64,000 bases of DNA from Pontederia crassipes (taxonomy: Eukaryota; Streptophyta; Magnoliopsida; Commelinales; Pontederiaceae), in the NCBI GenBank assembly GCA_030549335.1, contig JAUKPH010000028.1, positions 1,240,001 through 1,304,000 on the forward strand. Reading direction: 5' to 3'. Every line of letters starts with the position of its first letter. The stretch's first letter is position 1. The position numbers and the translations under genes were made by a program. Below the pieces are notes generated by a model. The model was not told the DNA's origin and did not search any database. It worked only from the letters and a program-made list of their open reading frames with translations. Shown here piece by piece: positions 1 to 12,194 of the stretch.

Positions 1-10
1 CTACGCCGGC

Positions 11-755
11 ATGTCGGCCGACAACATCAAGGGCCTCGTGCTCGCGCTGTCGTCGAGCTTCTTCATTGGCGCCAGTTTTATCGTGAAGAAGAAAGGGTTG
101 AAGAAAGCTGGCGCCTCAGGCGTGAGGGCAGGTAGAAGAAAGATCTCATCTTTGTCACGTCTTTTCGGATTTCGCGATCGAATACTCTACCATTGTCTTA
201 CAATTGCTCAATAGTTGCAATGTGGGTTGCTAGCTTTCTGTTCCTTTTGTTGTTCTTCGTTGCAACGTCGCGATCTCAACTTGTAGAGTGGTGGAATGCT
301 ATTTCTAGATAAATGCATGCGTTCGTTCACATTTCACTATGTCTACCATGCTCAGACTTAACCAAATCGAATCAGTTACTCTCTCGTCGACACCAATGTG
401 AGGAAACATTATTGAGCCTTCCAAAATACTTAAACAATGTAGGTTAAATTTCATGTTGAGTGGTTCAGGATTCTATTAAGTTGTTTCAGGCTATTCTTTT
501 CCTGCAGATTAAACATCTTAGCTTGGTCTTCAAGCCATGTTCTTGTAATACTTGGGAAATGTGACTTGTCAATGTTTTTGCCTATTCCAAGTTTCACTCG
601 GTGTGATTTGTATGATTCTGACCAATCCACAACTTCGTTTTGAGGAATCACTCGAGGGTTGGTAAGAATTAAGATAAAAAGGAGTTCAGCAGTTTCAAAT
701 GGAGAGTGTACACAAAAGCCTAATGCATTTCTATGACTCGCATACATGTGCATAC

Positions 756-792
<37 letters not shown>

Positions 793-3690
793 CCCAACAT
801 TTCTCCTTCTCAAAAAAAAATATCCAACATTTCTTTTTTCTTATCCATAAAGCGTCACATAGTGTACCATTTTTTGTGCAAGAATCATACACATTATACT
901 TCATTTTGTATTATGCTTAGACATGCATCATTTGGTTGGGAAGCAAAAATATAAGTGTAACCTACCTGAGACACAGGTTCTTTTTAATTTAATTTGGTAT
1001 TAAACGTATCATCAGAATATTGAGCTGCATGACAATTTTGTGAACCTTTGATATGTTTTAGATTTATAAAGAAGCTGGAAAGCTGATGCATTATTGCTTT
1101 TGTGTTATCGCATAATTTGGTATTAGCTTTTTTTTTTTGCATGATTGAAACTTTTTCTTGACCTTTAAGTTCAGTCTTTCACTCTTAAAAAACAATTTGA
1201 CACTTTTGACTTCATTACAGGAGTTGGAGGTTATTCTTACTTATATGAACCACTTTGGTGGGCTGGCATGATCACAAGTGAGTTCTTGATCTTTATCCTA
1301 AATTTGGTCGAACTTTCTAGATCAAAATTTTCGGAGTTCTTACACATTTTAGGACTTTTGATTTTTTTTCCTTTTTTTTAGGGTAATTTCTTTTTTCATT
1401 TGAGATGAGATTTTGGAAGAATTATTTCTCAACATTAAACGATAAACTTATTATCATGATACTGTTATTAATAGTTAGCTTATTTAGTTTCAGAAGCTGT
1501 CATTCTTTTAGTCCATTACCTGAGCCCTGGATTAATGAAACCAAACTACATGTTTTTTTTTTGGCTTTTGCATATGGTTTCCTACTGAGTCAAATGGGAA
1601 CTTTATTTAGTTGCAATATGCTTATTCATTTGGCCTATATTCAAGAACAAGAGGAGAGATAGGAGTCATGAACTCTGCATACACTATTTGGTAAAGAATA
1701 TTGGATCTTCGTATAGCTGGTATATGTATGTCAGAAACTCTTTTGGCTATACTTTTCAAATCAATTGTTCACAAAGTTTACTTGTTTTTGCCAATATATT
1801 ATTCAGAAAATTTGTTTCTTTTAGTATAATTTTTATTCATGAACTTATGCTGATTCAACAGTGATCGTAGGGGAAGTTGCTAATTTTGCAGCATATGCAT
1901 TTGCTCCAGCTATTTTGGTTACGCCTCTTGGTGCACTTAGCATTATCATCAGGCATGTCCTAGAATATTAAGCTAGCTGCGCTTTTAATTAATAATGAGT
2001 TGCCTTAGCTGCTTCTTTGAGTATGTAAATAACCAACAACTTCCTGTTTTGCAGTGCTGCACTGGCGCATATCATTTTACATGAGAGGCTACATATTTTT
2101 GGTATACTGGGTTGTATTCTGTGTATCATGGGATCAATAACTATTGTTTTGCATGCTCCTCAGGAGCGTGAGATTGAGTCTGTCACACAAGTTTGGGACT
2201 TGGCAACCGAGCCAGGTTTTTACCATGTCATTTCTGTTCCTATTTTCATTGGTTGAAAAATTCTAATCTATAATTCATGTTATTTTTGTAGCTTTTATGT
2301 TCTATGCAGCTATGATACTTACAGCAGCTTTCGTACTTATAATCTATTTTGTTCCCCAATATGGGCAAACACACATTATGGTGTATATTGGTGTTTGTTC
2401 GCTCATTGGATCTTTATCGGTGTGTATCTTTGTCTTGGATTTCTTTTGATATCATTTTTCTTAAAATATATTACATAATTTATTATTTTCTGTTGCAACA
2501 GGTCATGAGTGTGAAAGCCCTTGGGATAGCTCTCAAGTTGACGTTTTCTGGGGTGAATCAGCTAGTTTATCCACAGTCATGGTTCTTTACAGTAGTCGTA
2601 TTGGCATGCGTTATTACACAAATGAACTATTTAAACAAGGTATAGTCACATTTCTTGATCATTAACTGGACATTGATTTATTTTCACAAATTGAGGTACT
2701 ATATTTCAAAAAAAAAAGAGGTACTAAGGTAAAATCTGAATCTGGTTATTTGCATAAGTAGTAATCATTTTTTCTTTTGTTACGAATTGACGACCATGGT
2801 TACAGTTATCATTTGTATCACTTTTCCAATTCTACTTTTTGTTAAGCAATACCTTTTTCTTAGTGACACTTTATGTTAGATTTAAAGCTAAAATGGTCGG
2901 AGGTTCCCTGCTACTAAAGAGTTACGGGTAACACAACAATATTACTGATTGCTTTTGCTAGGTGATATGCATGTGCACTTCTCAGACCTGACTAACACGT
3001 GCCAGAATTTAAAACACAGTTCAATATGTAGGTGATTTACATTCTGACACCAGTCCTTTTTTTGGCAGGCTCTTGATACATTCAATACTGCTGTTGTGTC
3101 ACCGATATATTATGTGATGTTTACATCATTAACAATTTTGGCCAGTGTAATCATGTTCAAAGTAAGTATCTGGTCTAAGTTCCTGCAAAAGAGACCTGAG
3201 TTTTGTGGAATATCTATTTAATTAAATGCTGCTATGCGCCAAGTTCTTTGATATTGTTCAAGTATCATCTTATCCCTACATTTAAATGTGTCAATCTTCT
3301 CTCCAGTTCATCCTGTGTGACCGAAAATCTAAGAGTTATATGTCACAAACACACGTTCTCTCGACCAATATATTGTCTAACAATACTGGTAAATGAATTT
3401 TGGTGTAGGATTGGGACAGGCAAAATCCAACACAAATTGTAACCGAGATGTGTGGGTTTGTCACAATTCTTTCTGGAACATTTCTTCTTCACAAAACTAA
3501 GGACCTGGCTGATAGTGGTATGTAATCTTCAATTTTCAGTTTTCTCTTTTGCTATTTACATAGACTAATGTCCTGCATGGCAGGTCTTTCACCATCTATG
3601 TCTGGTCGCCCTCTAAAGCATGCTGATGAAGATGATTTTTCATCTGAAGGAATTCCTCTCAAGTCTCAAGACTCATTTCGTTTGCCTTGA
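11..3690 (+). CDS. NIPA-type magnesium transporter (DUF803)
   Basis: Nine exons: 11-131, 1221-1277, 1862-1952, 2055-2215, 2292-2419, 2502-2639, 3069-3161, 3409-3517 and 3584-3690. Phases agree throughout and give 334 residues, normal for plant NIPA proteins. The N-terminus ([20 protein letters not shown]) and the segments [34 protein letters not shown] and LGALSIII are family hallmarks. Several hydrophobic helices are visible, and the tail after about residue 300 is hydrophilic. NIPA proteins are membrane magnesium transporters, usually placed in plasma or endosomal membranes; transport itself is inferred from the family. Intron 3 starts with GC instead of GT (1953). Only 10 bases precede the ATG, so an upstream start and the promoter cannot be judged. 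Confidence 0.93.
751..792. repeat. (CATA)n(TA)n microsatellite in the first NIPA intron
   Basis: Short CATA repeats run directly into a TA dinucleotide tract within intron 1. It is a simple sequence repeat with no coding role. Confidence 0.9.
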
Positions 3691-4634
3691 TATCACCTGG
3701 TCCTTCTCCTATCTATGAACAATTTTTATTATCAAAATTCTTATATCAAACTAGCATATTCCTTCCATATATATAGAAAATGTAGAGGTTACTTTAGATG
3801 CCAAAATCAATAGGTTCAACCCCATTTTGTATGTGGTAATTGGTGGTTAAGTTATGTGGCATCACCGGCTAGACTTGTATGTAGCTTCAGTGATTGGGGA
3901 TACTTACATTTAGAACTTGAAAGGTGAATATTCGTGGTTTTCAATGAGCAGAAGAGAATTGAATTGTAACTAGTGACGACTGATTCTTTTTTGCAGAAAT
4001 AATTTATAGCATTACTATTCACGTAAACTGATTAAGTAGTTATTTTGGGCCTGTGAACTGTGGCATTATGTTTGCTCTGAAAAAAGAATCATTATGAAAC
4101 GACGTAGTTTCGCTGCAACTCTGTAATCAAATTACGCGAAGATTGTTGTTTGTGCTTCATTCATGATCGACATAAATTGCTGAATACGTTTACTGTGATT
4201 TCTGATGAAGCATAAGCATCCAGCATTTTGTTTTATTCTATGCCTTTATAATGTCCCTGAATTTTCTTGCACACGTCTTCCTTTTTTCTTTCACATTTCT
4301 GTCACTCCAATATATAAAATTCATGTTAGTTGACTAACTGAAGTATGAAGTGATAAAAATGGGATTTTTAACCAACTGAGTTGGCTCCAAGTCCTAACGT
4401 CTCCCCGAGCTTTCCTCTGCTTCCAGTATCTATGAAACATAAAACAAAGCAAATAATACCGGAAAATAATACATCCAAAACAGCAGCAGCATCAGCTACG
4501 TCCATTTTCCACCCTTCTTTTGCGTCAAGCCAATTGGAACAATTCAACCAATTTTTTGGACGAGAAGGACGAAGGAAGAAAACAAGAAAAAAACAATGGA
4601 GTCTTTTGCATCAATCTGAAGGAACTCAGCAACA
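3691..4634. other. Intergenic: NIPA 3' region and upstream region of the next gene
   Basis: No coding sequence, RNA gene or repeat is recognised. The first few hundred bases are AT-rich and probably hold the NIPA 3' UTR. The last 200 bases or so are A-rich and probably include the 5' UTR of the gene at 4635. Neither transcript end can be fixed from sequence alone. Confidence 0.5.
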
Positions 4635-5138
4635 ATGGCACCTCCCAGGGGACAGACCGGCAACCTGTGCGTATGGCTCATTTCCTGCATCTTCTTCCTC
4701 CTCCTGGTGGCCGGCGGTGCCCTCCTCGTCCTCTACATCGTCCTCCCCGAGTCCCCAAAGACGGCGTGGTTCCCGGCCGGAGGAATGATCCTGGTCGGGA
4801 TCCCCTGGGTCTTCTGGATCGCCACTTGTTTCTACAGATCCATGAAGCCAAACGGAGACTCGCAGGCATTCAAGGCCGCCACAATTGCACCAGTTGCCAC
4901 CACCCCAACTGCGGCTGCCGCGGCCTGGAACAAGCCTTCCCCTGTGAGTTCTCCAGGCGGAGGAAGAAACAATAACGCGGCAATGGCGATCGGAGATGGA
5001 GACGGCGCCAACGGAAATGCGCCGGCCGATGAGGATTCCCCTGCGGCAGCAACGTCGGCAGCTGCTCAACATGGGCAAGCTTGTTCTTCCCGCGCATCCT
5101 GCGAGAGCGAAACGCCGTTGGCATTGTCCATGTCTTAA
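4635..5138 (+). CDS. Small plant membrane protein with two transmembrane helices
   Basis: A single-exon frame of 167 residues with a GC-rich plant coding style. Residues about 11-35 form one hydrophobic helix (LISCIFFLLLVAGGALLVLY) and about 47-66 a second (GGMILVGIPWVFWIATCFY). A short loop containing LPESPKTAWFPA joins them. The tail from about residue 75 is low complexity, rich in Ala, Pro, Gly, Ser and Asn. The helix-loop-helix block resembles an unnamed conserved plant family of short membrane proteins; no function is known to me. The ATG at 4635 is chosen because the hydrophobic block follows directly. The overlapping long frames on both strands are GC-rich shadows. The last 30 residues are the least certain. 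Confidence 0.75.
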   Translation: MAPPRGQTGNLCVWLISCIFFLLLVAGGALLVLYIVLPESPKTAWFPAGGMILVGIPWVFWIATCFYRSMKPNGDSQAFKAATIAPVATTPTAAAAAWNKPSPVSSPGGGRNNNAAMAIGDGDGANGNAPADEDSPAAATSAAAQHGQACSSRASCESETPLALSMS

Positions 5139-6334
5139 CAGATGGGAAGTGAGCTTTGGCATTTTGGCGTTAATTAGGAGCTCTATTACGGTCTGCATGG
5201 ATATATTTGTGGTGCATGCCATTAGATCTTTGCCTGCGGTCACCCATACAAGGAGAAAACATTTACACAACAAAGGCATGTAGGGGTGTGAATCGATCAT
5301 GCGCCCCATTGTTTGTTGTTTTACTTATTTATGATCCCTCCCGACAGCAGCATAATTCGAGAGCCTGCGATCGACATAAACGTTAAGCAATCATTGAGAT
5401 GCATGCCTTGTAAACATATCCTTCAAAGTGTTAATTTGATATAAAAAAAAGCTAGAGGAAAATGTTAGGTTCTATTGGTTCATTGCTGTCAATTGCTCGT
5501 GCTCATGCTCATGCTTTCATTTAACTTTCATTTATCAGTCTCATATGAAAATATTCTCGGTATTCGTTGTCAGAACCACAATGCTGGAGACAGATTAAAG
5601 AGGAAACGATGCTGTTGCTAATTCCTTTCTAAACTTATTCAAGCAGAAAGAATATGAGTTCAAAAGCGAACAAGATTTTTTCTCTCATAATTATATACAG
5701 GGGCAGTCTTCTCAATGAAGCATCGATAATTCTCTGTTCTACAGTGCTGCATCTAGCTGTCGATCGAGGAGCGCGAGCATCGCGTTCGCGCACTGTACTG
5801 CTGCGTGAGCTCCATGGGAAGATAAGAAAAGAATAAGAACGTCTCTCCGATCTCGACCAGAATGGCAGAATCCAATCCCCCCCACCCACAGTACACTTAT
5901 CTACATTAATTCAATTCCCTCTTTCCAGCTGCAATGCTTCAATCCCGACAATTCATTAGTTAATGGAGTGGAATCGTCAGACGAACCATTTGACGCCCAT
6001 CTTTTTCACAATTCAACTTAATTGAGCTCCAATCTGATCAGATGAGTACCAGTCTCTGCAGAAGAATCTTCGAACAGCACTCTCGCATATATCATGCCAT
6101 GAACGCGTATCATAATAATTGTACGTAACAGTTCTCAGCTGCTGCAAGTTGCATGGACGAAGACTAGTGTGGACCGATCGATGCTGTTCGCCATGGCAGC
6201 CGCTCCTTTTTTTTTTCCAGTCTCCATTGTCATGAATTCTTAACAATGTTGAGAATTTTAAAAATCGAATATTTAGCCAATCCATATTTTATTTGACCTT
6301 TTCTCTCTCACTTTTTTTTCTCATATAATATATA
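5139..6334. other. Intergenic, no gene recognised
   Basis: Contains only short frames without family features. The first part is likely the 3' UTR of the preceding gene. Nothing repetitive stands out until the SINE duplication at 6335. Confidence 0.5.
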
Positions 6335-6566
6335 TATATGTTTCTTTTTTTTTATGTCGGCCCGGGTCTACGGGAGGCCTCCGGTGTCCGAGGCTACTAG
6401 CACTCGATTAATCCGAAGCCGAGAAGATGGAGCAGTAACGATAATTCCCTGACTAAGGTGACGACTCCGAGACTCGAACTTGGGACTATTAGCACCCAAC
6501 GAGCGCTCGAAACTCAACCCTACTTCCGATTGAGCCAACCATCCTTGATTTATATGTTTCTTTTTT
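6335..6566 (-). mobile_element. tRNA-derived SINE with 16-bp target site duplication
   Basis: Identical 16-bp direct repeats (tatatgtttctttttt) at 6335-6350 and 6551-6566 flank a body of about 200 bp. Read on the minus strand, the body starts at 6550 and has a Pol III A box TGGCTCAATCGG (6537-6526) and a B box AGTTCGAGTCT (6480-6470). Its 3' end has a short A run. tRNA-like head, length, A-rich tail and long perfect duplication together define a SINE mobilised by LINE-type target-primed insertion. The perfect duplication suggests a fairly recent insertion. The family name is not assigned. Confidence 0.85.
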
Positions 6567-6976
6567 CTTCTGATAGCAACAGCAGTGGAGCTGAGGAAAA
6601 CATGCTGACACCCGACCATCCATGCGTGATGCATGCATCAGGAGTCCGTGTGAGCGATCGGTCCAAAAGACATGTCCCTTAAATTCTTCTCACTTCTCAG
6701 GCCAATCATTCCAGCGGCGAAAGTAACGATTTAAAAAGTTTTCAGATTCTTCATTCTTTTGGCAGACTACTTTTGTGTCGATCTCTCTTTCATTTAAATG
6801 TATTTTTTTTTAACTTTTCACTAAGTTGGTCTGCTTCAGGGGATAAACAAAAAGCACAAACGAAACTGATCACAAGAACCATCCCTTTGGCATGTCCAGC
6901 TTGATGCTGGAAAAGTACTGCACCCCACTTACTCATGTTCTTTCTTTCAATGTGATGAAAATAAAGATTCAAGCTA
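6567..6976. other. Intergenic between SINE and solo LTR
   Basis: No gene recognised. It ends with AGCTA (6972-6976), which recurs at 9186-9190 and is the proposed target duplication of the solo LTR that follows. Confidence 0.5.
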
Positions 6977-9185
6977 TGCATGCATTTTATAACATTTAAT
7001 TTAAGTTGTATTTAAGTTTATTTTTGTAATTTTCTCATGACATGTATTCATTTTATTTTATTTTTTATAATTATTTTCTTGAACTCTCCAACTATTTAGG
7101 TGTGTGTCATTTTGTCAAGAAAATATCTTAATTTGGTAAAAAATTATCAAAGAAAAATATCCGAAGAAAAAAGAAGAAAGAAATTAACCATAGAAGCAGA
7201 AAACATCATTACTCACGGGTCAACAGATCAATAACGGCCATTTGCTACTCATTACGGCCCGCAAGACGCAGCTCACAACCCTCACAAAAAAAATACCAAA
7301 TGCACTCTTATTCATCATCGGCGGTAAGAGATTTCTAACGCCCTTATATATTGAAGACACAGACCGTGAGTAAGAGCTCACAGACAGAGAGACATTCACT
7401 CCTCAAAAGCGAGTTCACGAGTCGTCACAGAGTCTTCACGGTACTCACAGAATCATTGCGTAAGAGAGTCAGAACATATGTCGGGTTGTAACACAAATTT
7501 AACGAGTAATGAAGATTTCAGTCGAAGAAGAATTTAACGGGCCGTCATATGGAATTACAAACTGTATTCAAGTTTGATCCCCTTCTTTACTGGTCATAAC
7601 ATTTGTTTAACGGCCCACACAAAATCAGAGGAAAATTGAGCATATTTATATTATGGGGCGTAACAGGGCCATCACGATGCATACAGAAGGGTGTAAAATC
7701 TTGCCAGAAACATTACGGGTCGTAATAGGCACCTAACGACCCGTTATATCAGCAGACATGTCAACTTTCGCGAATTATGCCCACAAAAGAACAAGTCAAC
7801 TTCATTACGGGTCGTGAGATATGGATTACGGACTTAACTTACGCATTGTAAAGGGATTATCATGGCACACACAGAAGCCAAATGCAGAATTGCCTGAGTT
7901 ACGGGCCGTTACATCGCTATTACGAGTCGTGATGTTTATATGAAAACTTCAAGTCATAATTGAATTGGGTCATGAGCACCTCATTGCGGGCCGTTAAGTG
8001 TGCTGATTTTGCTGATCGTTGATTTTTCGAACGGATTTTGATCGAATTGAGATGTTAGAACGGTGCCCACCCTTCTAGAAGATTTATTTAATTATAAGAG
8101 CTCGGAATTAGAGATAAATCACGAGACTTTTAGGTCAAAGAAGAGTTCAAACTACAAATTATTCTTTGGGTAAGTTTTGGACTCCCAACTTATTGAGACT
8201 TATCGGGAGCCTTGGAAATATAAATAGAAGACCTCGAATGACTTAAAAATTCGTGTTTGAGGCCCTGGGAGTCATGCTTATTGCAAAAGAAATCAATTCA
8301 AATTGAGGAAGATTACTTTAGAAGAAGGGGCAACTCAGCGTCAGGGCTCCAAGTTCGTCCCAGAAATCGTCTAAAGCAAGAACCTCTGGTCTCTTCTAAT
8401 TGTCAATGCTCTATTTCTTGTTTATTTTCATTTTTAATGTTTTAGTTGGTGATAGAGATTATTATTTGTTTCTAGAAAACTGCATGAACTAGTTTAGTAT
8501 TGAATTGATATAATTGCTAATTCTTTTAGATTATGATTGTGGCATGCTTCATCTTATTCTCTGAAAATATCATGTTGTGAGTTTAGATTACAAACCAATT
8601 TTAGGGTGATTAAATTCAGAACATCATACTTTTCAAGAAATAAAATCTTAATAACTCAATCATGATAGAAATCTTGTAATTCAGCGCAATACTCGATTGT
8701 CTGCGGTCTAATAGATTATAACCAGCGAGAATAACTATTAGTCTAGGATTTATAATTTCATGCATTTTAGTTTTCTGTTGATCAAGAGGTCTACTCATTG
8801 TAAGAGATCTCTGAAGTTTCAGAAATTAAGATAGTTCGATTTAATCAGCGCATAAATTGTTACTTTGTGTGATCCTAATCCGTCAAAAGAATTAACTTTG
8901 AATCTTATCGTTAAAACTTCAATATTTTATGTTTCATGCGAGTCAATCTTATTTTTTATCATCCAGAATCCTTAGGGATCTTCACCACTTACTTTTAATT
9001 GTCAATCTTTTAATTTTATGAAATTTTTATATTTCTATTTTAAACATAAATCATTTTCTTCTCCTAACAATCATGATAGAATTGATTTAGGTAGTTCCTA
9101 CACTCTTACTCCTATTTTCTATATTACTTGGCGACTAGTGCACTTGCTAGCAGATTTATTTTGCTATAACTTTTTACGCATGAGT
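6977..9185 (+). mobile_element. Old solo LTR related to the TR-GAG retrotransposon at 50151
   Basis: The start (ATGCATGC followed by an AT-rich stretch with TATAAC and CATGACATG) matches the start of the LTR at 50151. Near its end ACTCTTACTCCTATT and CGACTAGTGCACTTGCTAGC match the 3' end of that LTR. It also has a TATA box at 8219-8226 preceded by about a dozen TTACGGGYCGT-like motifs, the same order as in the young element. No primer site or gag follows, so it is a solo LTR. AGCTA flanks both sides (6972-6976 and 9186-9190). The 3' end reads GCATGAGT instead of the expected GCATCA, so it is worn or the border is off by a few bases. Confidence 0.72.
8219..8226 (+). promoter_or_regulatory. TATA box of the old solo LTR
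   Basis: TATAAATA followed by G, placed after the CGG-motif array and before the region that matches R/U5 of the young LTR. The young LTR has TATAAATA at 50910-50917 in the same relative place. Confidence 0.55.
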
Positions 9186-9191
9186 AGCTAC

Positions 9192-9204
9192 CACTACAAG
9201 AAAA
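9192..9204 (+). repeat. CACTA left terminal inverted repeat
   Basis: CACTACAAGAAAA, the usual plant CACTA terminus, directly after the target duplication TAC. Confidence 0.93.
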
Positions 9205-9660
9205 TAGCTTATTACAGATGGTTTTGACCGTCTATAATTTGGCCAGAACCGTCGGAAATGACATTTTTCGATGGATTTTACGGATAGCGTCCGTGCGAAA
9301 ATGACGCATCGCAAACGATTTGCGACGATTATTTCTTAACCGTCGACATCTTCGACAGTCCACCTGGTTGGCGTGGCCGTCGAACGTTGAAAATTTAAGA
9401 TGATTTGAGCCGACAATATGTATCGACGGTTTGAACTATCGATACTATCGACAGATCAAACCGTCGAAAATTCATATCGATGATTTGAGCCATCGACTCA
9501 ATATTTTAACTTTTGACGGTTAAAACCGTCGATGCTTTGCGACGGTTAAGACCGTCTATAAGCTTGCACGGATGGTTAGAACAGTCAATAAGTATCGAAA
9601 AAATTAATTGTCGATGATTAATCTTTTAATGTTTCCGACGGTTCTAACCATCAAAAATAA
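9205..9660. repeat. CACTA left subterminal repeat array
   Basis: Many direct and inverted copies of a roughly 10-bp unit such as CGACGGTT and AACCGTCG, some worn. In CACTA elements such arrays bind the TNPA-type protein; here this is inferred from position and form. Confidence 0.85.
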
Positions 9661-10159
9661 TAAAAATAATAAAAAAGGATAGAAATTAGCTATCCAAACA
9701 GATAATACAACAAAGGATCCATTTGGATCATAATATGTAACACAACAATTGTCCATCACAGAATTATAAGTCAACACAGAACACTTCAATTATCCAAACA
9801 TTCTGAAATGCAACACAACACATAATATCCAAACATAACAATTGTCCAACACAAATGCCAAACATTTTAATGTTGTGGAAACATAAAGATGGTAAGCAAA
9901 GCAAAGCAAAGACATGGGCTGGGCAAAGAGATGTGGTCTTAGTCACGAAGAAGATGGACACATGGGCCGAGCAAAGAGATGTGGTCTCGCCTTCCCCGTC
10001 GAATCTCAAGAACCATATGAATTGGCAATTCGATCCACATTTTCGCAAGGCGCCTCGATCATCACTACACAATACAAAGAGTCGGGAGAGAGTGAGTTTT
10101 GTAAAACAAATATGCAGAATGTTATCAACTAGGGGAAGAAAGTTAGCACCTTGTCCGAG

Positions 10160-11710
10160 CGCAACACAACACATAAAAACTACAAAACTAAATTGTCCTC
10201 GTCGTCCTGGTCATCGACTTCGCCACGCATCATATCACGCACAATTTTCTTCATTTCTTTCTTGGTACGACGTTCACGTTCTTCGAACTCCTTTCTGATT
10301 TCCTACATAACCTCTTGCCTGATCTCTTGCGTGATCTCTTGCCTGATTTCCTGCCTCATCTGATCAAGAATTTGTTGCATACCTTGACCAAAGGAACTTG
10401 AACCTAAAATTGATTTACGATCATATTCAATATCTGTAGTATTGACAGAAGATCCGATGCCGTAAATGCGACCCTTCTTCACCCCGATGTGGTCCGTCCA
10501 AAGTTGTCTTGGGGTCAGCGGTGTGGTCCCCTCCTACGTGGCTTGCGTAATGTACTCGACTTCTCTTGTTTTGTAAGACTCCTAAAATTAGAAAAAAGAT
10601 AAATCAACGATACTGAAAAATAAGATAAATTAATGATGATTTTACTATCTTATATATTTACTTGAATTTTTAAAAAAAATACGAGGCACTTAGATTTACA
10701 TACATGTCTCCCGAGCAAATGATGAAACACATTCTTTGTTCTTCTTCTGATGAGTTCGAAAAAATACTTCATCCTGAATAAGTGGTCTACCCGTCTCTTT
10801 CTCCTGTAGTTAAAAATATCAAATAAAGTATAATATTTTGTCGACACAATATTGAAAGACTTTATCATTTTTGTGAAAATCGTGCTCGTGGATAAACATC
10901 CACCCGAATGTAAGCATGCTCCCTGATCGGACTCTCGACTTGATTTCGCTTTTTCGCACATTGATTTGTACTCATCGGTGGACCACTTTCGTAGCAATTC
11001 GATCCAATGGCCTCAGGGATCCAATTGGGTCGTTCTCCAGTAGCTCGAGCTTCCGAAAGCATCATGGATAATCTCTTTGAGCATCGAGAATTAAAAGCCT
11101 TTCACATTTGTTCCATATTCTCGGGATCCCACCACACATCAGCCTGCATGTATATAAAAATAATTAAATTAGTACGAAGATAAATTTTAATGACCAAGTT
11201 GGCTTCTAAGGATACCTGAAATTCATTAAATAGCATATGTCTCGTGGCATAAGGAACTTCCCTCCATGTAAGCCACGCATCAGTATACTTATGTCGTAAT
11301 ACCTTAATAACTGCGACAGCCGCGGGTTTCGACGGTACAAACTTGGAAGAATACGAAATTATAAAATGCGATGGGTGAATCACAAAATGAATAAGAATTG
11401 GAAATACATAAAATAACACTTACCCTAAATTATCATCTGGCTGTAAGTATGCTTTGTGCACACGACTTGACGAAGCCTGATCTGAGGGTTCGACGGAATC
11501 AGGAGCCTTAATGGGTTCTTCTAGCAATTATGTCTCCAAGTCCGCAATATCAGCGTGAGAGGAAGGAGCCAGAGGAGGAGACTTTCGTTCTATTATGCGA
11601 ATGCCCGTGACTGATCTAAGAGTCGGCGGAGTAGAATTATCTCTAGGGACGACCTTCTCCCTTCCCTTATTTTTTCTTTTACCCCTTATTTTTTGTTTTA
11701 CCAAAACGAA
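10160..11710 (-). pseudogene. CACTA TNPA-like gene relic (Transposase_24 family)
   Basis: Read from 11710 leftwards. A basic N-terminal stretch (GKRKNKGREK) is followed by KYTDAWLTWREVPYATRH, then KWSTDEYKSMCEKAKSSRES with GACLHSGG, then GRPLIQDEVFFRTHQKKN. The C-terminal part has the charged helix QMRQEIRQEITQEIRQEV followed by KEFEERERRTKKEMKK. This order matches plant Transposase_24 (Ptta/En/Spm) proteins, which bind subterminal repeats. Introns probably separate the blocks. Inside the blocks there are in-frame stops, for example in the segments near 10540, 10305 and 11530, so the gene is dead. Exact exon borders are not claimed. Confidence 0.75.
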
Positions 11711-12194
11711 ACATCTGCATAATACAAAATTTAATGCAAGTCAAATTTACAATTGATACAAAACTCTAATTTGACAACATCTCGACCTGACTATGTTCGG
11801 CTACGTCTTGTGTCGCATCTTCAAGAACGGAATTGTACGTATAACTCGAGAACCAATTCCTAATATCCGGAGGCGCTTATAAAAAATAAACAAATTAATT
11901 CGATTAAGTTTATGCGTAAAATTGTGATCATTATTTCAAACACTCACGAGATGAAAACGAATATAGAAATGCACCCTCCTCGTCAGGCATCCGTCGATCC
12001 GAATGATCGTTAACATGCATCGCTAACATTGTGTACAATATGGCGACAGATGCTAATTTGAATAAACCATTAGGATACAAAATTAATATTAGTCGTAAGC
12101 GCACAATTCGTAAGATAACAACAGTCGTAATACAAGATCCCGATAGTCGTAAGATAAAAATATTACATGAGCGTGACATTAGCTAATAATAACA

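Noticed and set aside
4626-5309. 227-codon minus-strand frame
   Set aside because: GC-rich shadow of the membrane protein at 4635-5138; no family features.
7200-8000. CRISPR-like spacing of TTACGG motifs
   Set aside because: Plant nuclear DNA; units are too short, irregular and part of an LTR.
9855-10298. 147-codon plus-strand frame
   Set aside because: Overlaps the minus-strand C-terminal part of the TNPA-like relic; no features.
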